In this document: positions 42,274 to 51,704 of the stretch, piece by piece
Layout of the letters: each line of letters opens with the position of its first letter
How positions within the stretch are numbered: position 1 is the stretch's first letter
Assembly: GCA_947503155.1 (NCBI GenBank)
Contig: CANNCL010000001.1
Coordinates: 1,143,999-1,207,998 of the forward strand
Direction of reading: 5' to 3'
Source: an uncultured Erythrobacter sp.
GTDB lineage: Bacteria; Pseudomonadota; Alphaproteobacteria; Sphingomonadales; Sphingomonadaceae
DNA length: 64,000 nucleotides
The notes under the pieces: model-generated
What the model saw: only the letters and a program-made list of their open reading frames with translations
Database searches by the model: none
What the model was told of the DNA's origin: nothing
Program-made: the position numbers and the translations under genes

Positions 42274-44735
42274 TTAGAATTCTCGCTGCTCTGGTGCTTG
42301 CTGCACCGCTGGCGTCCTGTTCACTGATGCTCGATCCTGTCGAAAGCCGTGCGCTCGACTTGTTGGATCAAATGACTTTGGAAGAGAAGGTCGGGCAGAT
42401 CATTCAGGCGGATATCTCAGCGATAACGCCGGATGAAGTGCGCGAATACAATCTCGGCTCTGTCCTGAACGGTGGGAATTCCGCACCGGGCGGCGGTAAG
42501 ACTGCTGCGCCGGAGGCGTGGATCGCTTTGGCTGATGAATATTGGGAAGCATCGAGTGACACGTCAGATGGCGGCGTCGGTATTCCAATCCTGTGGGGAA
42601 CAGATGCCGTTCACGGCCACAACAACCTGCAATCTGCCACCATCTTTCCGCACAATATCGGGCTTGGCGCAGCCAATGATCCGGACCTCATCCGCCGTAT
42701 TGCCCAGGTCACTGCGAGTGAAATTCGGGCAACGGGCCTGGATTGGACCTTCGCTCCGACCTTGGCGGTTGCTCAGGATGATCGCTGGGGCCGGACTTAC
42801 GAAAGCTATTCTGAAAACCCCGAAATCGTCGCGCGCTATTCCGCAGCCATGGTCGAAGGGTTGCAAGGCGAGCCGGGAACGGAAGGGTTCCTAACCGGCG
42901 AAAGCGTGATTGCGACGGCGAAGCATTTCGTTGGTGATGGCGGCACGACATTGGGAATCGACAAGGGCGATACCGAGGGCGATCTTGATGAATTGATGGA
43001 ATTGCACGGTGCAGGGTACGGTCCAGCAATCGGCGCTGATGTGCAAACCGTTATGGTCAGCTTTTCCAGTGTGAACGGGCAAAAAATGCACGGTTACCGG
43101 GAATTGCTGCAAGATGAGCTGCGCGGAAACCTCGGCTTTGATGGCTTCGTAATTGGCGATTGGAACGGCCACGCCGAAATCCCCGGTTGCACGGCCACTG
43201 ATTGCGCAGCCGCGCTCGATGCTGGCTTGGATATGTATATGGCACCCGATAGCTGGCGCGGTCTATATGATAGCCTGCTTGCCGCGGCACAATCCGGTGA
43301 ACTCGATCTGGAAAGGCTTGATGAGGCGGTTCTGCGCATTTTGGAGGTAAAAATCCGCGCTGGACTTCTCGATAGCACGAAGCCGTCTGAGCGTGCGGCC
43401 AGCAATCCGGAGAATTTGGGAACAACAGAGCACCGCGAGATCGCTCGTGAAGCCGTTCGCAAATCGCTTGTCCTGCTAAAGAACAATGACGCGATCTTGC
43501 CGCTTAAGCCCGAACAAAATGTGCTGGTTACCGGCAGCGGTGCGGACAGTATCGAACAGCAAACCGGCGGCTGGACGCTCAATTGGCAAGGGACCGGCAA
43601 TGCGAATGATGAATTCGCCCATGCTCAGACTATCTTTGCCGGTCTGAGCGAGGCGATGGAAAATATCGGCGGGACGGCGACGCTATCTGAGAACGGTGCG
43701 TATTCGAATACGCCCGATGTCGCCGTAGTGGTCTTCGGAGAGGAGCCTTATGCAGAATATCGAGGCGACCGAAGCGATCTGGTTTACGAGACATCTGAAG
43801 GCGCTGATTTGGCTCTTTTGCGTTCATTTCAGGCGCGCGATATTCCGGTGGTCGCGGTGTTCCTTTCGGGGCGACCAATGTGGGTCAATCCGCATCTCAA
43901 CGCGTCTGATGCTTTTGTTGCGGCATGGTTGCCAGGATCAGAGGGCGGCGGTGTCGCGGACGTTCTGGTCGGCGATGCAGAGGGCGGCGCACGCTTCGAT
44001 TTCGCCGGACGATTGTCATTTAATTGGCCGAAATTGGGTGACGGACAGCCGGTCAATGGCGCCGAAGCGGAGGGAGCCTTGTTCGCGCTTGGCCACGGAC
44101 TTACCTATGCCGATGGCGGCGACATAGGTAATCTGGGCGAACTATCGGAAGACCCCGGAATTGCGCTTGGTCAAGCATTTGGCGGCGTGATCATGGAGCG
44201 CGGCGACGCAGCGCAAGGGTTCAGCATGTATTTGGGGGACAGCTCCAATGCCAATATACCGCTCTCGGCTCTCACAGGTCGCAGTATTTCCGGTGCAATC
44301 ACCACCAAGGGCATTGATTACGAAGCGCAAGAAGACGCTCGTGAAATCAGCTGGGACGGAAGCGGCATTGGCGCCTACAGCATACGCGCCAATCGCCCGG
44401 TCAATCTTGATGAAGCGGGGCTAGGCGGCGCTGTTGATTTGCTCATTGAATGGAATGTCACCGCTGCACCGGGCGCTCCGGTCGAACTCGTACTTGGTTG
44501 CGGAGAGGGTTGTTCCGGCGTTCTAAACGTCACAGAACTCGTATCGGCAGCGGCGGGAACCGGCTGGGCGGAAACGCGAATTCCGCTGGCATGTTTTGAA
44601 GAAGCCGGGCTTGACCGATCGCTTTTGAAAAGGCCGTTTAGCATTCGCACTAGCGGCGCAGGGCAATTGGCGATCCACGCCATTGCGTTTGAAAGTAGCA
44701 ATACCGCGCAACCAAACTGCGCGGCATTTCGATAA
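42270..44735 (+). CDS. GH3 beta-glucosidase lipoprotein (ExoP-like)
   Basis: 821 residues. The signal has a lipobox (LASC), so it is membrane-anchored. The GH3 barrel shows IPILWGTDAVHGHNN, WTFAPTLAVAQDDRWGRTYE, IATAKHFVGDGGT and the nucleophile Asp in GFVIGDWNG. A second GH3 domain (LKNNDAILPLKPEQNVLVTG, GRPMWVNPHL, GRLSFNWPK) follows, and a C-terminal jelly-roll of about 170 residues like that of marine ExoP glucosidases, perhaps for sugar binding. It should release glucose from short beta-1,3 or beta-1,4 glucans. Same operon as GH16 and the symporter. Confidence 0.92.
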   Translation: MIRILAALVLAAPLASCSLMLDPVESRALDLLDQMTLEEKVGQIIQADISAITPDEVREYNLGSVLNGGNSAPGGGKTAAPEAWIALADEYWEASSDTSDGGVGIPILWGTDAVHGHNNLQSATIFPHNIGLGAANDPDLIRRIAQVTASEIRATGLDWTFAPTLAVAQDDRWGRTYESYSENPEIVARYSAAMVEGLQGEPGTEGFLTGESVIATAKHFVGDGGTTLGIDKGDTEGDLDELMELHGAGYGPAIGADVQTVMVSFSSVNGQKMHGYRELLQDELRGNLGFDGFVIGDWNGHAEIPGCTATDCAAALDAGLDMYMAPDSWRGLYDSLLAAAQSGELDLERLDEAVLRILEVKIRAGLLDSTKPSERAASNPENLGTTEHREIAREAVRKSLVLLKNNDAILPLKPEQNVLVTGSGADSIEQQTGGWTLNWQGTGNANDEFAHAQTIFAGLSEAMENIGGTATLSENGAYSNTPDVAVVVFGEEPYAEYRGDRSDLVYETSEGADLALLRSFQARDIPVVAVFLSGRPMWVNPHLNASDAFVAAWLPGSEGGGVADVLVGDAEGGARFDFAGRLSFNWPKLGDGQPVNGAEAEGALFALGHGLTYADGGDIGNLGELSEDPGIALGQAFGGVIMERGDAAQGFSMYLGDSSNANIPLSALTGRSISGAITTKGIDYEAQEDAREISWDGSGIGAYSIRANRPVNLDEAGLGGAVDLLIEWNVTAAPGAPVELVLGCGEGCSGVLNVTELVSAAAGTGWAETRIPLACFEEAGLDRSLLKRPFSIRTSGAGQLAIHAIAFESSNTAQPNCAAFR

Positions 44736-44775
44736 AGAAACACACTCGCCGCGGGGCGAATAAGGGGACAATGCA

Positions 44776-46380
44776 ATGAATCTGGCCGGAATCGATGTGG
44801 TCGTCGTTCTGCTTTATGCAGTCAGTCTCTTTGGGATCGCCCTGTGGGTGTCGCGCGAACCAGAAGGGCATACGAAGGATACGCAGGATTATTTCCTAGC
44901 TGGCCGGTCTCTGCCTTGGTGGGCGATCGGGGCATCCTTGATCGCTTCCAATATTTCGGCGGAACAAATCATTGGCCAATCCGGGCAAGGATTTGCGGTC
45001 GGAATAGCGATTGCCGCTTACGAATGGCAGGCCGCGATTGTCCTGCTGATCGTCGCCAAATGGTTCTTGCCGATCTTTCTAAAGCGCAAAATCTACACCA
45101 TGCCGCAATATCTCGATCAGCGTTACGGCGGCGGGGTCAAGACGATGATGTCGATCTATTGGATCATCCTCTACACAGCCGTAAATCTAACAACAGTTTT
45201 GTGGCTGGGCGGCCTTGCCGTCATGTCGCTGACAGGCTTGTCGATCCTCCCATCGATGGCGGCATTGGCGGTTTTTGCTTTGCTCTATTCGCTATATGGC
45301 GGGCTAAAAGCGGTTGCGCTCACGGATATCATCCAAGTCGTAATTTTGGTGATTGGCGGTTTTGCAATCACGTGGATCGCGCTCGATATGGTTGCCGGTG
45401 ATACGGGCGGCGCCATGGCCGGTCTGGGGATGTTGTATAACGAAATCCCGGGCCATTTTGAGATGATCCTTGATGCTGATCATCCCGCCTATGGTGATTT
45501 GCCGGGCATTTGGACTTTGCTTGGCGGCCTTTGGGTGCTGCATTTCTCTTATTGGGGCTTCAACCAGTATATTATTCAGCGCGCGCTTGGCGCAGAGAGC
45601 CTCGCTGAGGCGCAAAAGGGACTGGCCTTCGCGGCGTTCTTGAAACTGTTGATCCCGGTCATTGTGGTCATTCCGGGGATTGCGGCGGTCATGCTGGCTC
45701 AGCAAGGCGCGCTTGATGGTGCGGCGCTGGAGGCGCAGTCTGATGGCACCTATGGCCAACTTATGGCGCTTGCGCCTGCGGGATTGCGCGGTTTGGTTTT
45801 CGCTGCCTTGATAGCTGCGATTGTTTCATCCTTGGCATCGATGATGAATTCGATTTCCACCATTTTCACGATGGATATTTATAAGCCGCGCTATGCTGAT
45901 CGGACAGAGGGCCACTACGTCACAGTGGGGCGTCTTTCCGCACTGGCGGCGATGATCCTGGCGCTCATATTGGCGCGGCCGTTCCTGGGCGGCATCGCGA
46001 GCGCATTTCAAGCGGTTCAAGAATATTCAGGCTTCATCGCGCCGGGAATTGTGGCGGTGTTCCTGCTTGGCTTTTTCTGGCCGCGCGCAACGGCGCTGGG
46101 CGCGTTTGGTGCCTTGATCGGCTCTATCGTATTCAACATCGCATTGAAATTTGGACCCGTGATTGGAATGCCTGACATTCCCTTTATCATCCGGGTCTGG
46201 ATCGTATTCATGGGCTGTTTGGCGGTCGCCGTCGGATTGTCGATTTGGGACAAATCAGAAGATGGACCGAGGGGCGCGCTGGAGTTGGGCGACATTTCAT
46301 TCGCGACGCAGCCTTTGTTTAACCGCCTGTCATTCGTGGTCGTTGCGATGCTGATCGGGCTTTACGCGTTCCTTTGGTAA
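44776..46380 (+). CDS. Sodium/sugar symporter (SSS family, SGLT-like)
   Basis: 534 residues with about 14 membrane helices. The family is shown by DYFLAGRSLPWWAIGASLIASNISAEQ at the N-terminus, YTMPQYLDQRYGG and FAALIAAIVSSLASMMNSISTIFTMDIY, the last containing the Na+-site serines. The N-terminal segment is the one seen in vSGLT-type glucose/galactose carriers. Placed 40 bases after GH3, it should import the released glucose across the inner membrane. It is the last gene of the rightward glucan operon. Confidence 0.9.
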   Translation: MNLAGIDVVVVLLYAVSLFGIALWVSREPEGHTKDTQDYFLAGRSLPWWAIGASLIASNISAEQIIGQSGQGFAVGIAIAAYEWQAAIVLLIVAKWFLPIFLKRKIYTMPQYLDQRYGGGVKTMMSIYWIILYTAVNLTTVLWLGGLAVMSLTGLSILPSMAALAVFALLYSLYGGLKAVALTDIIQVVILVIGGFAITWIALDMVAGDTGGAMAGLGMLYNEIPGHFEMILDADHPAYGDLPGIWTLLGGLWVLHFSYWGFNQYIIQRALGAESLAEAQKGLAFAAFLKLLIPVIVVIPGIAAVMLAQQGALDGAALEAQSDGTYGQLMALAPAGLRGLVFAALIAAIVSSLASMMNSISTIFTMDIYKPRYADRTEGHYVTVGRLSALAAMILALILARPFLGGIASAFQAVQEYSGFIAPGIVAVFLLGFFWPRATALGAFGALIGSIVFNIALKFGPVIGMPDIPFIIRVWIVFMGCLAVAVGLSIWDKSEDGPRGALELGDISFATQPLFNRLSFVVVAMLIGLYAFLW

Positions 46381-46397
46381 GCCTCATCTGAGCTTAG

Positions 46398-46446
46398 TCC
46401 CTGCTGCACCCGGCGAGCCTGATTGGCCGGCGGAGCGCAGCAGGGA
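46398..46446. terminator. Large stem-loop between convergent symporter and peptidase genes
   Basis: TCCCTGCTGC (46398-46407) and GCAGCAGGGA (46437-46446) are perfect 10-bp arms, with an inner CCGGC/GCCGG. It lies in the 89-base gap between two convergent genes. No T-run follows, so it may act by blocking exonucleases or with Rho. Confidence 0.5.
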
Positions 46447-46469
46447 AATGCCAAACTGGCGAACTCAAA

Positions 46470-48641
46470 CTACCTAACGATATCCATCTCTTCGATAAGA
46501 GCATCGGCTCCATCGACCTTATCCATCACCCACAGCATGTAACGGGTATCGACATGGATCGTGCGCGTTGTGCGCGGGTCAAAATCCCAATCCGAATTGA
46601 CGCTTTCGAATGTGCCGTCGAACAGCAATCCGACCAATTCCGCGCGTGAATTCAACGTCGCCGAACCGCTATTGCCGCCGGTGCTGTCGAGGTCGGTTAG
46701 GAAATTGACCGGCACCGAACCGATGCTCTCCAACGCGTAATCCCCGTAATCGCGCTCTGCGATCCGGTCGAGCAATGCTTGGGGCGAGTTGAAGGGGTCT
46801 TCGCCTGTATCTTTGTCAGTGATCCCCTCCAGCGTGGTGAAAGGCAGATAGGCCATGCCATCGCGCGGTGAACCACCCAGAACGCTGCCAAAGGTGACGC
46901 GCAATGTGCTGTTCGCATCGGGATAGGTCAGGCGGCCTTCCTCGCGCTGCCATGCGGTGATCGCCTCCATATAGGCGGGGCGCAATGCCAGTGAGCGACC
47001 TGAACGTTCCTCGCTCTGCTCCTCCAGTTCGCGGCCATAATCGTACATTGCCACGGCAAGCTGCATGAACGGGTCTTCGCTGGCTTCGAGGTCCGCCGGA
47101 GCGGCCTCCATCAAGGCCAGCCGGTTTTCCGCGCTGCCTAAGGCCGTGCCGGTATAAAACCGTTCGAGCAAAGCGGGAAGATCGTCGGCGGTGGTACCCT
47201 CCGAAAGGCCAACCGCAGCATCGAAAGCAGGGACGCGCTCTGCCATCGGCTGCGCGATGTATCCGGTTAGGAACAGCATCCATTCGGCCTTGTCGACCGC
47301 CGGATCAAACCGCCGGTCTAACGCTTGAAGCCCCTGCCGGAAGAAGGTCATGTCGCGTTCTTGATAGCGCGGCTCCCGCTCCGCATCCGGCAATTCGCGT
47401 TCTTTTGAAAGCCGATAGAGACGCCGTGCCGCTGAAAACAGCGCGGGGCGCGAGGCATTGCCGTACCAAAAATTGGTGCGGGCGGCCTGTGCGCTTTCTT
47501 CGGATAGTTCAGTCAAAGCAGCGATTGCTTCGCCATAACCGCTGCGTGAAGCATCAGCGGCGATCCAAGCTGCCAATTCTGCTTCGCGTGATGCGCGACG
47601 TTCGACCAGACCAACGCGGCGAGCCCCCTCGATTTGACCGCGCAGGTTCTTTTCAAAATTGTTGAGCCCGGCAAGGCGGGATTCGTATTTTACCCGCGCA
47701 TCCGAACCATCGGGCGCTGCGGCTTCGATTGTGTCGATCCAATCGTTCAACAGCCCTTCGAATGTCGGGTATGTCCAGTTAAAGGTGTTCTCCACCTCGG
47801 CCATCAATGTGTAACGGCTGGTCGAACCGGGATAGCCAGCGGCCATAACAAAATCGCCGTCATCGAGGCCAGCGGCGCTGACCTTCAAATGATGCTCTGG
47901 TGCGTAGGGGACGTTGTCCTCGCTGAAATCCGCCGCTGAGCCGTCGGGCGCGACATAGGCGCGGTAGAAAGCGAAGTCGCCAGTGTGGCGCGGCCACTGC
48001 CAATTGTCGATATCGCCGCCATATTTGCCGATGGAATCTGCCGGGGCGTAAACGAGCCGGACATCACGCACTTCCAAGCGGGTCACCAATTTGTATTGCG
48101 CGCCGCCATAAAAGCTCGCCACTTGGCAGCGAAACCCGGCGTCTTGTTCGCATTCTGCGGTGATGTCTTTGCTGCGCTGTTCGATCACGGCATAGCGATC
48201 AATCGGGGCGAGGTCTTCGGTTCCTGCGCGCATCCGGTCCGTTACATCGGTAACTTCTGTGGTCACATAGATACGCGATCCCGGCGCTGCGGGTAGTTCG
48301 CCCCCGAGACCATCGGCGAGGAAGCCATCGACCAGATAATTGCTTTCCGCGGTTGAATTGTATTGCACGGATCCGCGCGCGCAGTGGTGGTTTGTGACCA
48401 CGAGGCCTTGCGGCGAAACAAAGCTCGCTGAACACCCGCCGAGCGAGACGACCGCGCCCATTGGAAACGCTGTGAGGTCCGCGAGCGCTTCGGGGTCGAT
48501 CTCAAGACCAGCTTCTTCGAGTTCGGCGCTGATGTCTTGCAATTGATCGGGCGTAAACATGCCCTCTTTTGCCGCAAGGGGCGCGGCAATCGCCGCAGTG
48601 CCAAGCAAAAGGCTGGCGGAGATAAGCGAAAGTTTCGTCAT
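46470..48641 (-). CDS. S46-family dipeptidyl-peptidase (DPP7-like)
   Basis: 723 residues from ATG 48641, with a signal peptide cut near LAAK. The chymotrypsin-like triad is visible: His in [10 protein letters not shown], Asp in [19 protein letters not shown] and Ser in [13 protein letters not shown]. Just after the Ser, [10 protein letters not shown] has Gly where Asp/Glu-specific DPP11 has Arg, which points to DPP7-type preference for hydrophobic residues. It would remove dipeptides from peptides in the periplasm. It follows the PhoX-like gene on the same strand, 80 bases away. Confidence 0.9.
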   Translation of the reverse strand: MTKLSLISASLLLGTAAIAAPLAAKEGMFTPDQLQDISAELEEAGLEIDPEALADLTAFPMGAVVSLGGCSASFVSPQGLVVTNHHCARGSVQYNSTAESNYLVDGFLADGLGGELPAAPGSRIYVTTEVTDVTDRMRAGTEDLAPIDRYAVIEQRSKDITAECEQDAGFRCQVASFYGGAQYKLVTRLEVRDVRLVYAPADSIGKYGGDIDNWQWPRHTGDFAFYRAYVAPDGSAADFSEDNVPYAPEHHLKVSAAGLDDGDFVMAAGYPGSTSRYTLMAEVENTFNWTYPTFEGLLNDWIDTIEAAAPDGSDARVKYESRLAGLNNFEKNLRGQIEGARRVGLVERRASREAELAAWIAADASRSGYGEAIAALTELSEESAQAARTNFWYGNASRPALFSAARRLYRLSKERELPDAEREPRYQERDMTFFRQGLQALDRRFDPAVDKAEWMLFLTGYIAQPMAERVPAFDAAVGLSEGTTADDLPALLERFYTGTALGSAENRLALMEAAPADLEASEDPFMQLAVAMYDYGRELEEQSEERSGRSLALRPAYMEAITAWQREEGRLTYPDANSTLRVTFGSVLGGSPRDGMAYLPFTTLEGITDKDTGEDPFNSPQALLDRIAERDYGDYALESIGSVPVNFLTDLDSTGGNSGSATLNSRAELVGLLFDGTFESVNSDWDFDPRTTRTIHVDTRYMLWVMDKVDGADALIEEMDIVR

Positions 48642-48721
48642 GCGTGGTCTTTCCAAATTGAGCGCGGCCGAATTGAACGGACAGCGCAAAGGGAGCGATT
48701 TTATCTTATAATGATCAAAGG

Positions 48722-50074
48722 CTAAGCGGCCCACGGCCCCGTTATCGCCAGCGTGCGAGTTGGCGCATAGGCATTGACGAAGAACGTCTTGCCGTCGGGA
48801 GAGAAACAGCCACCGGCCAATTCCGTCTGCATATTCAAGCGCCCGAAATCATAGGCGCGGCCATCGGGCGTGATGCCGCGTAAATGGTTGTCGACCACTT
48901 GGGTATATTGGTCTTCGCAAACGATCAGATGGCCGTTCGGCGCGACGCAAAGGTTGTCGCCATAATTGAATTGCTCTGTGCTCTCACTTTCAAAGAACAG
49001 CTCAATCCGGTCTGGTCCATTTCCGCGTCCGGGGATCAGCCTGAATATTTGCCCGAGTTTCTGTGCACCGCCGTTGGTTGAGCAGACAAACAAGTCGTCC
49101 TTGCCCATGTGCATACCCTCTCCGCGTGCAATCAGAGCTGCGCCCGATGCGGCGGCGCGGCTGCGCAGATCGTCTTCTGGGGCTTCAACATTGTCCATAT
49201 CGACCCAGCTTACCGTCAAAGGTTGCCCGGTTCGCATCGCCGCACCGTCCCAATTGCGCGTGTCGGTGACCGCGTCGATCACCATTGCTTGCAACCGGCC
49301 CCCTTCGATCAGTTTGCCCGGTACATCGGGGATGAAGCGATACAGAACGCCGTCATCGCGGTCTTCGGTTTGATAGACATAGCCGGTTACCGGATCGACA
49401 CAGACAGCTTCGTGATTGAACCGTCCCATCGCGCGCAGCGGGACCGGATCGACCAGGCCGGTGGCGGAGGCAGGCACTTCGAATGCCCAGCCGTGATTGA
49501 CAGCCAGCCCGTCGCCATATCGCTGACCGGGGCCGGTCGGGGCTTCTTCGCAGGAAATCCAGCTGCCCCAAGGTGTTATTCCGCCTGAACAATTACGGAT
49601 TGTCCCGCCGAGCGTGCGCATTTGACGCTTCACTTCAAGCGTGTCTGCATCGAGCACAATATTGGTTGTGCCGCCCGGAACGATCTCTCCGTTGCGGGTG
49701 CCAAATCCCTTGGATATTGGCCCGCCGGCATCATCGCTGGGTATGAGTTCATGATTGCGAACCAGCGCGATTTCGCCGCCTCCAAGGTTTAGGCATCCCA
49801 TACCGTCCGCTTTGTCGGGTACGGTTCCTCCATCGCTCATCGCATCGCCAAGGCTTGAGAGGATGCGGTAAGAAAATCCCTCGGGCAAATCGAGCATCCC
49901 GGCGGGGTCAGGACGCAGCGGGCCGTAATCGGTGAAACCAGTTCCGCCCGTTGCGCCAGATACACCCGGCGCAATTGCCGCCCCGCGTGTCATGCAACCG
50001 CTGGCTAACAATGCGGCGAAGGCGGTGCCGGTGGCGGCAAGGAATTGGCGGCGATCGGCGGTTTGGATTGGCAT
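48722..50074 (-). CDS. PhoX/DUF839-family protein, Tat-exported
   Basis: 450 residues. The N-terminus has a Tat-type motif (DRRQFLAATG) and a hydrophobic stretch ending ASGC, so it may be a Tat lipoprotein. The DUF839 beta-propeller shows FSYRILSSLGDAMSDGG, LVRNHELIP, NCSGGITPWGSWISCEE, VYQTEDRDDGVLYRFIPD and CFSPDGKTFFVNAYAPTRTL. PhoX proteins are Ca/Fe alkaline phosphatases, but many DUF839 members are untested; activity here is inferred. No Pho box was recognised. Confidence 0.85.
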   Translation of the reverse strand: MPIQTADRRQFLAATGTAFAALLASGCMTRGAAIAPGVSGATGGTGFTDYGPLRPDPAGMLDLPEGFSYRILSSLGDAMSDGGTVPDKADGMGCLNLGGGEIALVRNHELIPSDDAGGPISKGFGTRNGEIVPGGTTNIVLDADTLEVKRQMRTLGGTIRNCSGGITPWGSWISCEEAPTGPGQRYGDGLAVNHGWAFEVPASATGLVDPVPLRAMGRFNHEAVCVDPVTGYVYQTEDRDDGVLYRFIPDVPGKLIEGGRLQAMVIDAVTDTRNWDGAAMRTGQPLTVSWVDMDNVEAPEDDLRSRAAASGAALIARGEGMHMGKDDLFVCSTNGGAQKLGQIFRLIPGRGNGPDRIELFFESESTEQFNYGDNLCVAPNGHLIVCEDQYTQVVDNHLRGITPDGRAYDFGRLNMQTELAGGCFSPDGKTFFVNAYAPTRTLAITGPWAA

Positions 50075-50249
50075 TGTGATGGCCCTTAAATGATGCGCAT
50101 GGGGTTCGGAGGATAGCGCTACCTATCAGCGCGCCGAGATACCAGCACAACCTGATGGTACGGCAATCGCTCTGCCAACGCGCCACAAGGTCCGATGGGC
50201 ACCAATATTCGGACTTGCTAAGCGGCGGTGGGCTGTCATCCTAACGGAG

Positions 50250-51704
50250 ATGATAGGGAAATTTAAGTTCACGCGGGCGAAGCTCGTTCGAGGGGCCGCG
50301 GCATTGCCAGCATTTACGCTGTTAATTGCGCTTCAGGCATGTGCATTGCCCAAGGCAGACGCCCCGACGCTTGAACAGGCGATCCCACTCCCCGAACGCT
50401 GGTCGATTTATGAAAGCGCCGGGACCGAAATCGCGCTTGGCTCTTACTGGTTGATGCTGGACGATCCTCTGATCGACGATTTTGTTGGGCGCGCCCGGAC
50501 AGGCAATTTCGATCTTGCGCAAGCAGATGCACGGCTCCGCGTTGCAAGAGCAGGACTGCGAGAGGCGCGCGGTGCGCGTTTGCCATCGGCCAATGCAAGC
50601 GGCGGGATTGGCCGCGATTTCGGCGATTTTGCGAATGATGATCTACAATTCACATTGAACGGCGACCTTGCTTGGGAAACTGACCTATTTGGCCGCATTA
50701 GCGGTTCTATCGCTGCTTCGCGCGCCGATTTGCGGGCGGCTGGTTACTCGGCTGCTGATCTTGAACGAGTGATCGTGGCGACGGTTGCAACGCAAACTAT
50801 CACCGCGCGCTCGCTCGCGGCTCAGTTAGAGATCGCGCGCGAATCCTTGGCCAACCAAGATGACAATCTGCTTATCGCTCAGTGGCGCGCGCAGGCCGGA
50901 TTGGTTTCCAGTTTAGATGTCGAACAAGCCCGCACTCAGCGCGCGCAGACGGCGTCTACAATCCCGCTATTGGAAAGCGATCTTGTCGCGAGGGCCAATG
51001 CAATCTCGACCTTGATCGGTGAGCCGCCGGGTGCGGTTTATCGGACGCTCATGGCGGAGCCGCGCGGCTTACCCGCTGTGCCAGTCAATGTTGCTCTTAA
51101 TGTGCCTGCTGACACTTTGCGAATGCGCCCAGATGTTGGCGCGGCTGAGGCGCAATTGGCATCGGACCTCGAACGAGCCGGGATCGCCCGCGCTCAGCTT
51201 TATCCGCTCGTTCGCTTAACAGGTTCAGTTGGAACCAGCGCTTTTGGCATCGACAATCTGTTCGATGTCATCACTGGCAATGTGTTTGCATCAGTCGGTC
51301 AGCTTTTGTTCGATGGCGGCCGAACCCGGGCTCAGATCGAGCGTTCTGAGGCGATTGCCGATGGATCTCTCGCCGCCTGGCGCCAATCCATTTTGGTCGC
51401 ACTTGAGGATGTTGAGACAGCCGCCGTCGATCTGCGTACCAGCAATGACCGCGTCACCGCCTTGATTGAGGCGAGCGATGGAGCACGCGGTGCTGCGGTG
51501 CTTGCGCGAAGCCAATATGAGGCGGGTCTGATCGATTTTCAGGTGCTTCTGACTGTGGAAAGCCAGTTGCTCAGCGCCCGCACCAATGAAGTGTCGGCTG
51601 AGGCCGCGCGTGCCACTGCTTTTGTCAGATTGGCGCGGGCATTGGGCGGAGGTTGGCAGGTGCCAGAGGATGCTCAAACACAAATAGGGAATGACGGGCA
51701 ATGA
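50250..51704 (+). CDS. Outer-membrane efflux factor (OprM/NodT type lipoprotein)
   Basis: 484 residues. The signal ends in a lipobox (LQAC), typical of NodT/OprM factors. Two TolC-type repeats are seen, each with long helices (NFDLAQADARLRVARAGLRE; RARIERSE-like) and the segment LRMRPDVGAAEAQLASDLERAGIARAQLYPLVRLTGSVG. It forms the outer-membrane channel of the efflux system whose adaptor, ATPase and permease follow. The next gene starts within its stop (ATGA). Confidence 0.88.
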   Translation: MIGKFKFTRAKLVRGAAALPAFTLLIALQACALPKADAPTLEQAIPLPERWSIYESAGTEIALGSYWLMLDDPLIDDFVGRARTGNFDLAQADARLRVARAGLREARGARLPSANASGGIGRDFGDFANDDLQFTLNGDLAWETDLFGRISGSIAASRADLRAAGYSAADLERVIVATVATQTITARSLAAQLEIARESLANQDDNLLIAQWRAQAGLVSSLDVEQARTQRAQTASTIPLLESDLVARANAISTLIGEPPGAVYRTLMAEPRGLPAVPVNVALNVPADTLRMRPDVGAAEAQLASDLERAGIARAQLYPLVRLTGSVGTSAFGIDNLFDVITGNVFASVGQLLFDGGRTRAQIERSEAIADGSLAAWRQSILVALEDVETAAVDLRTSNDRVTALIEASDGARGAAVLARSQYEAGLIDFQVLLTVESQLLSARTNEVSAEAARATAFVRLARALGGGWQVPEDAQTQIGNDGQ

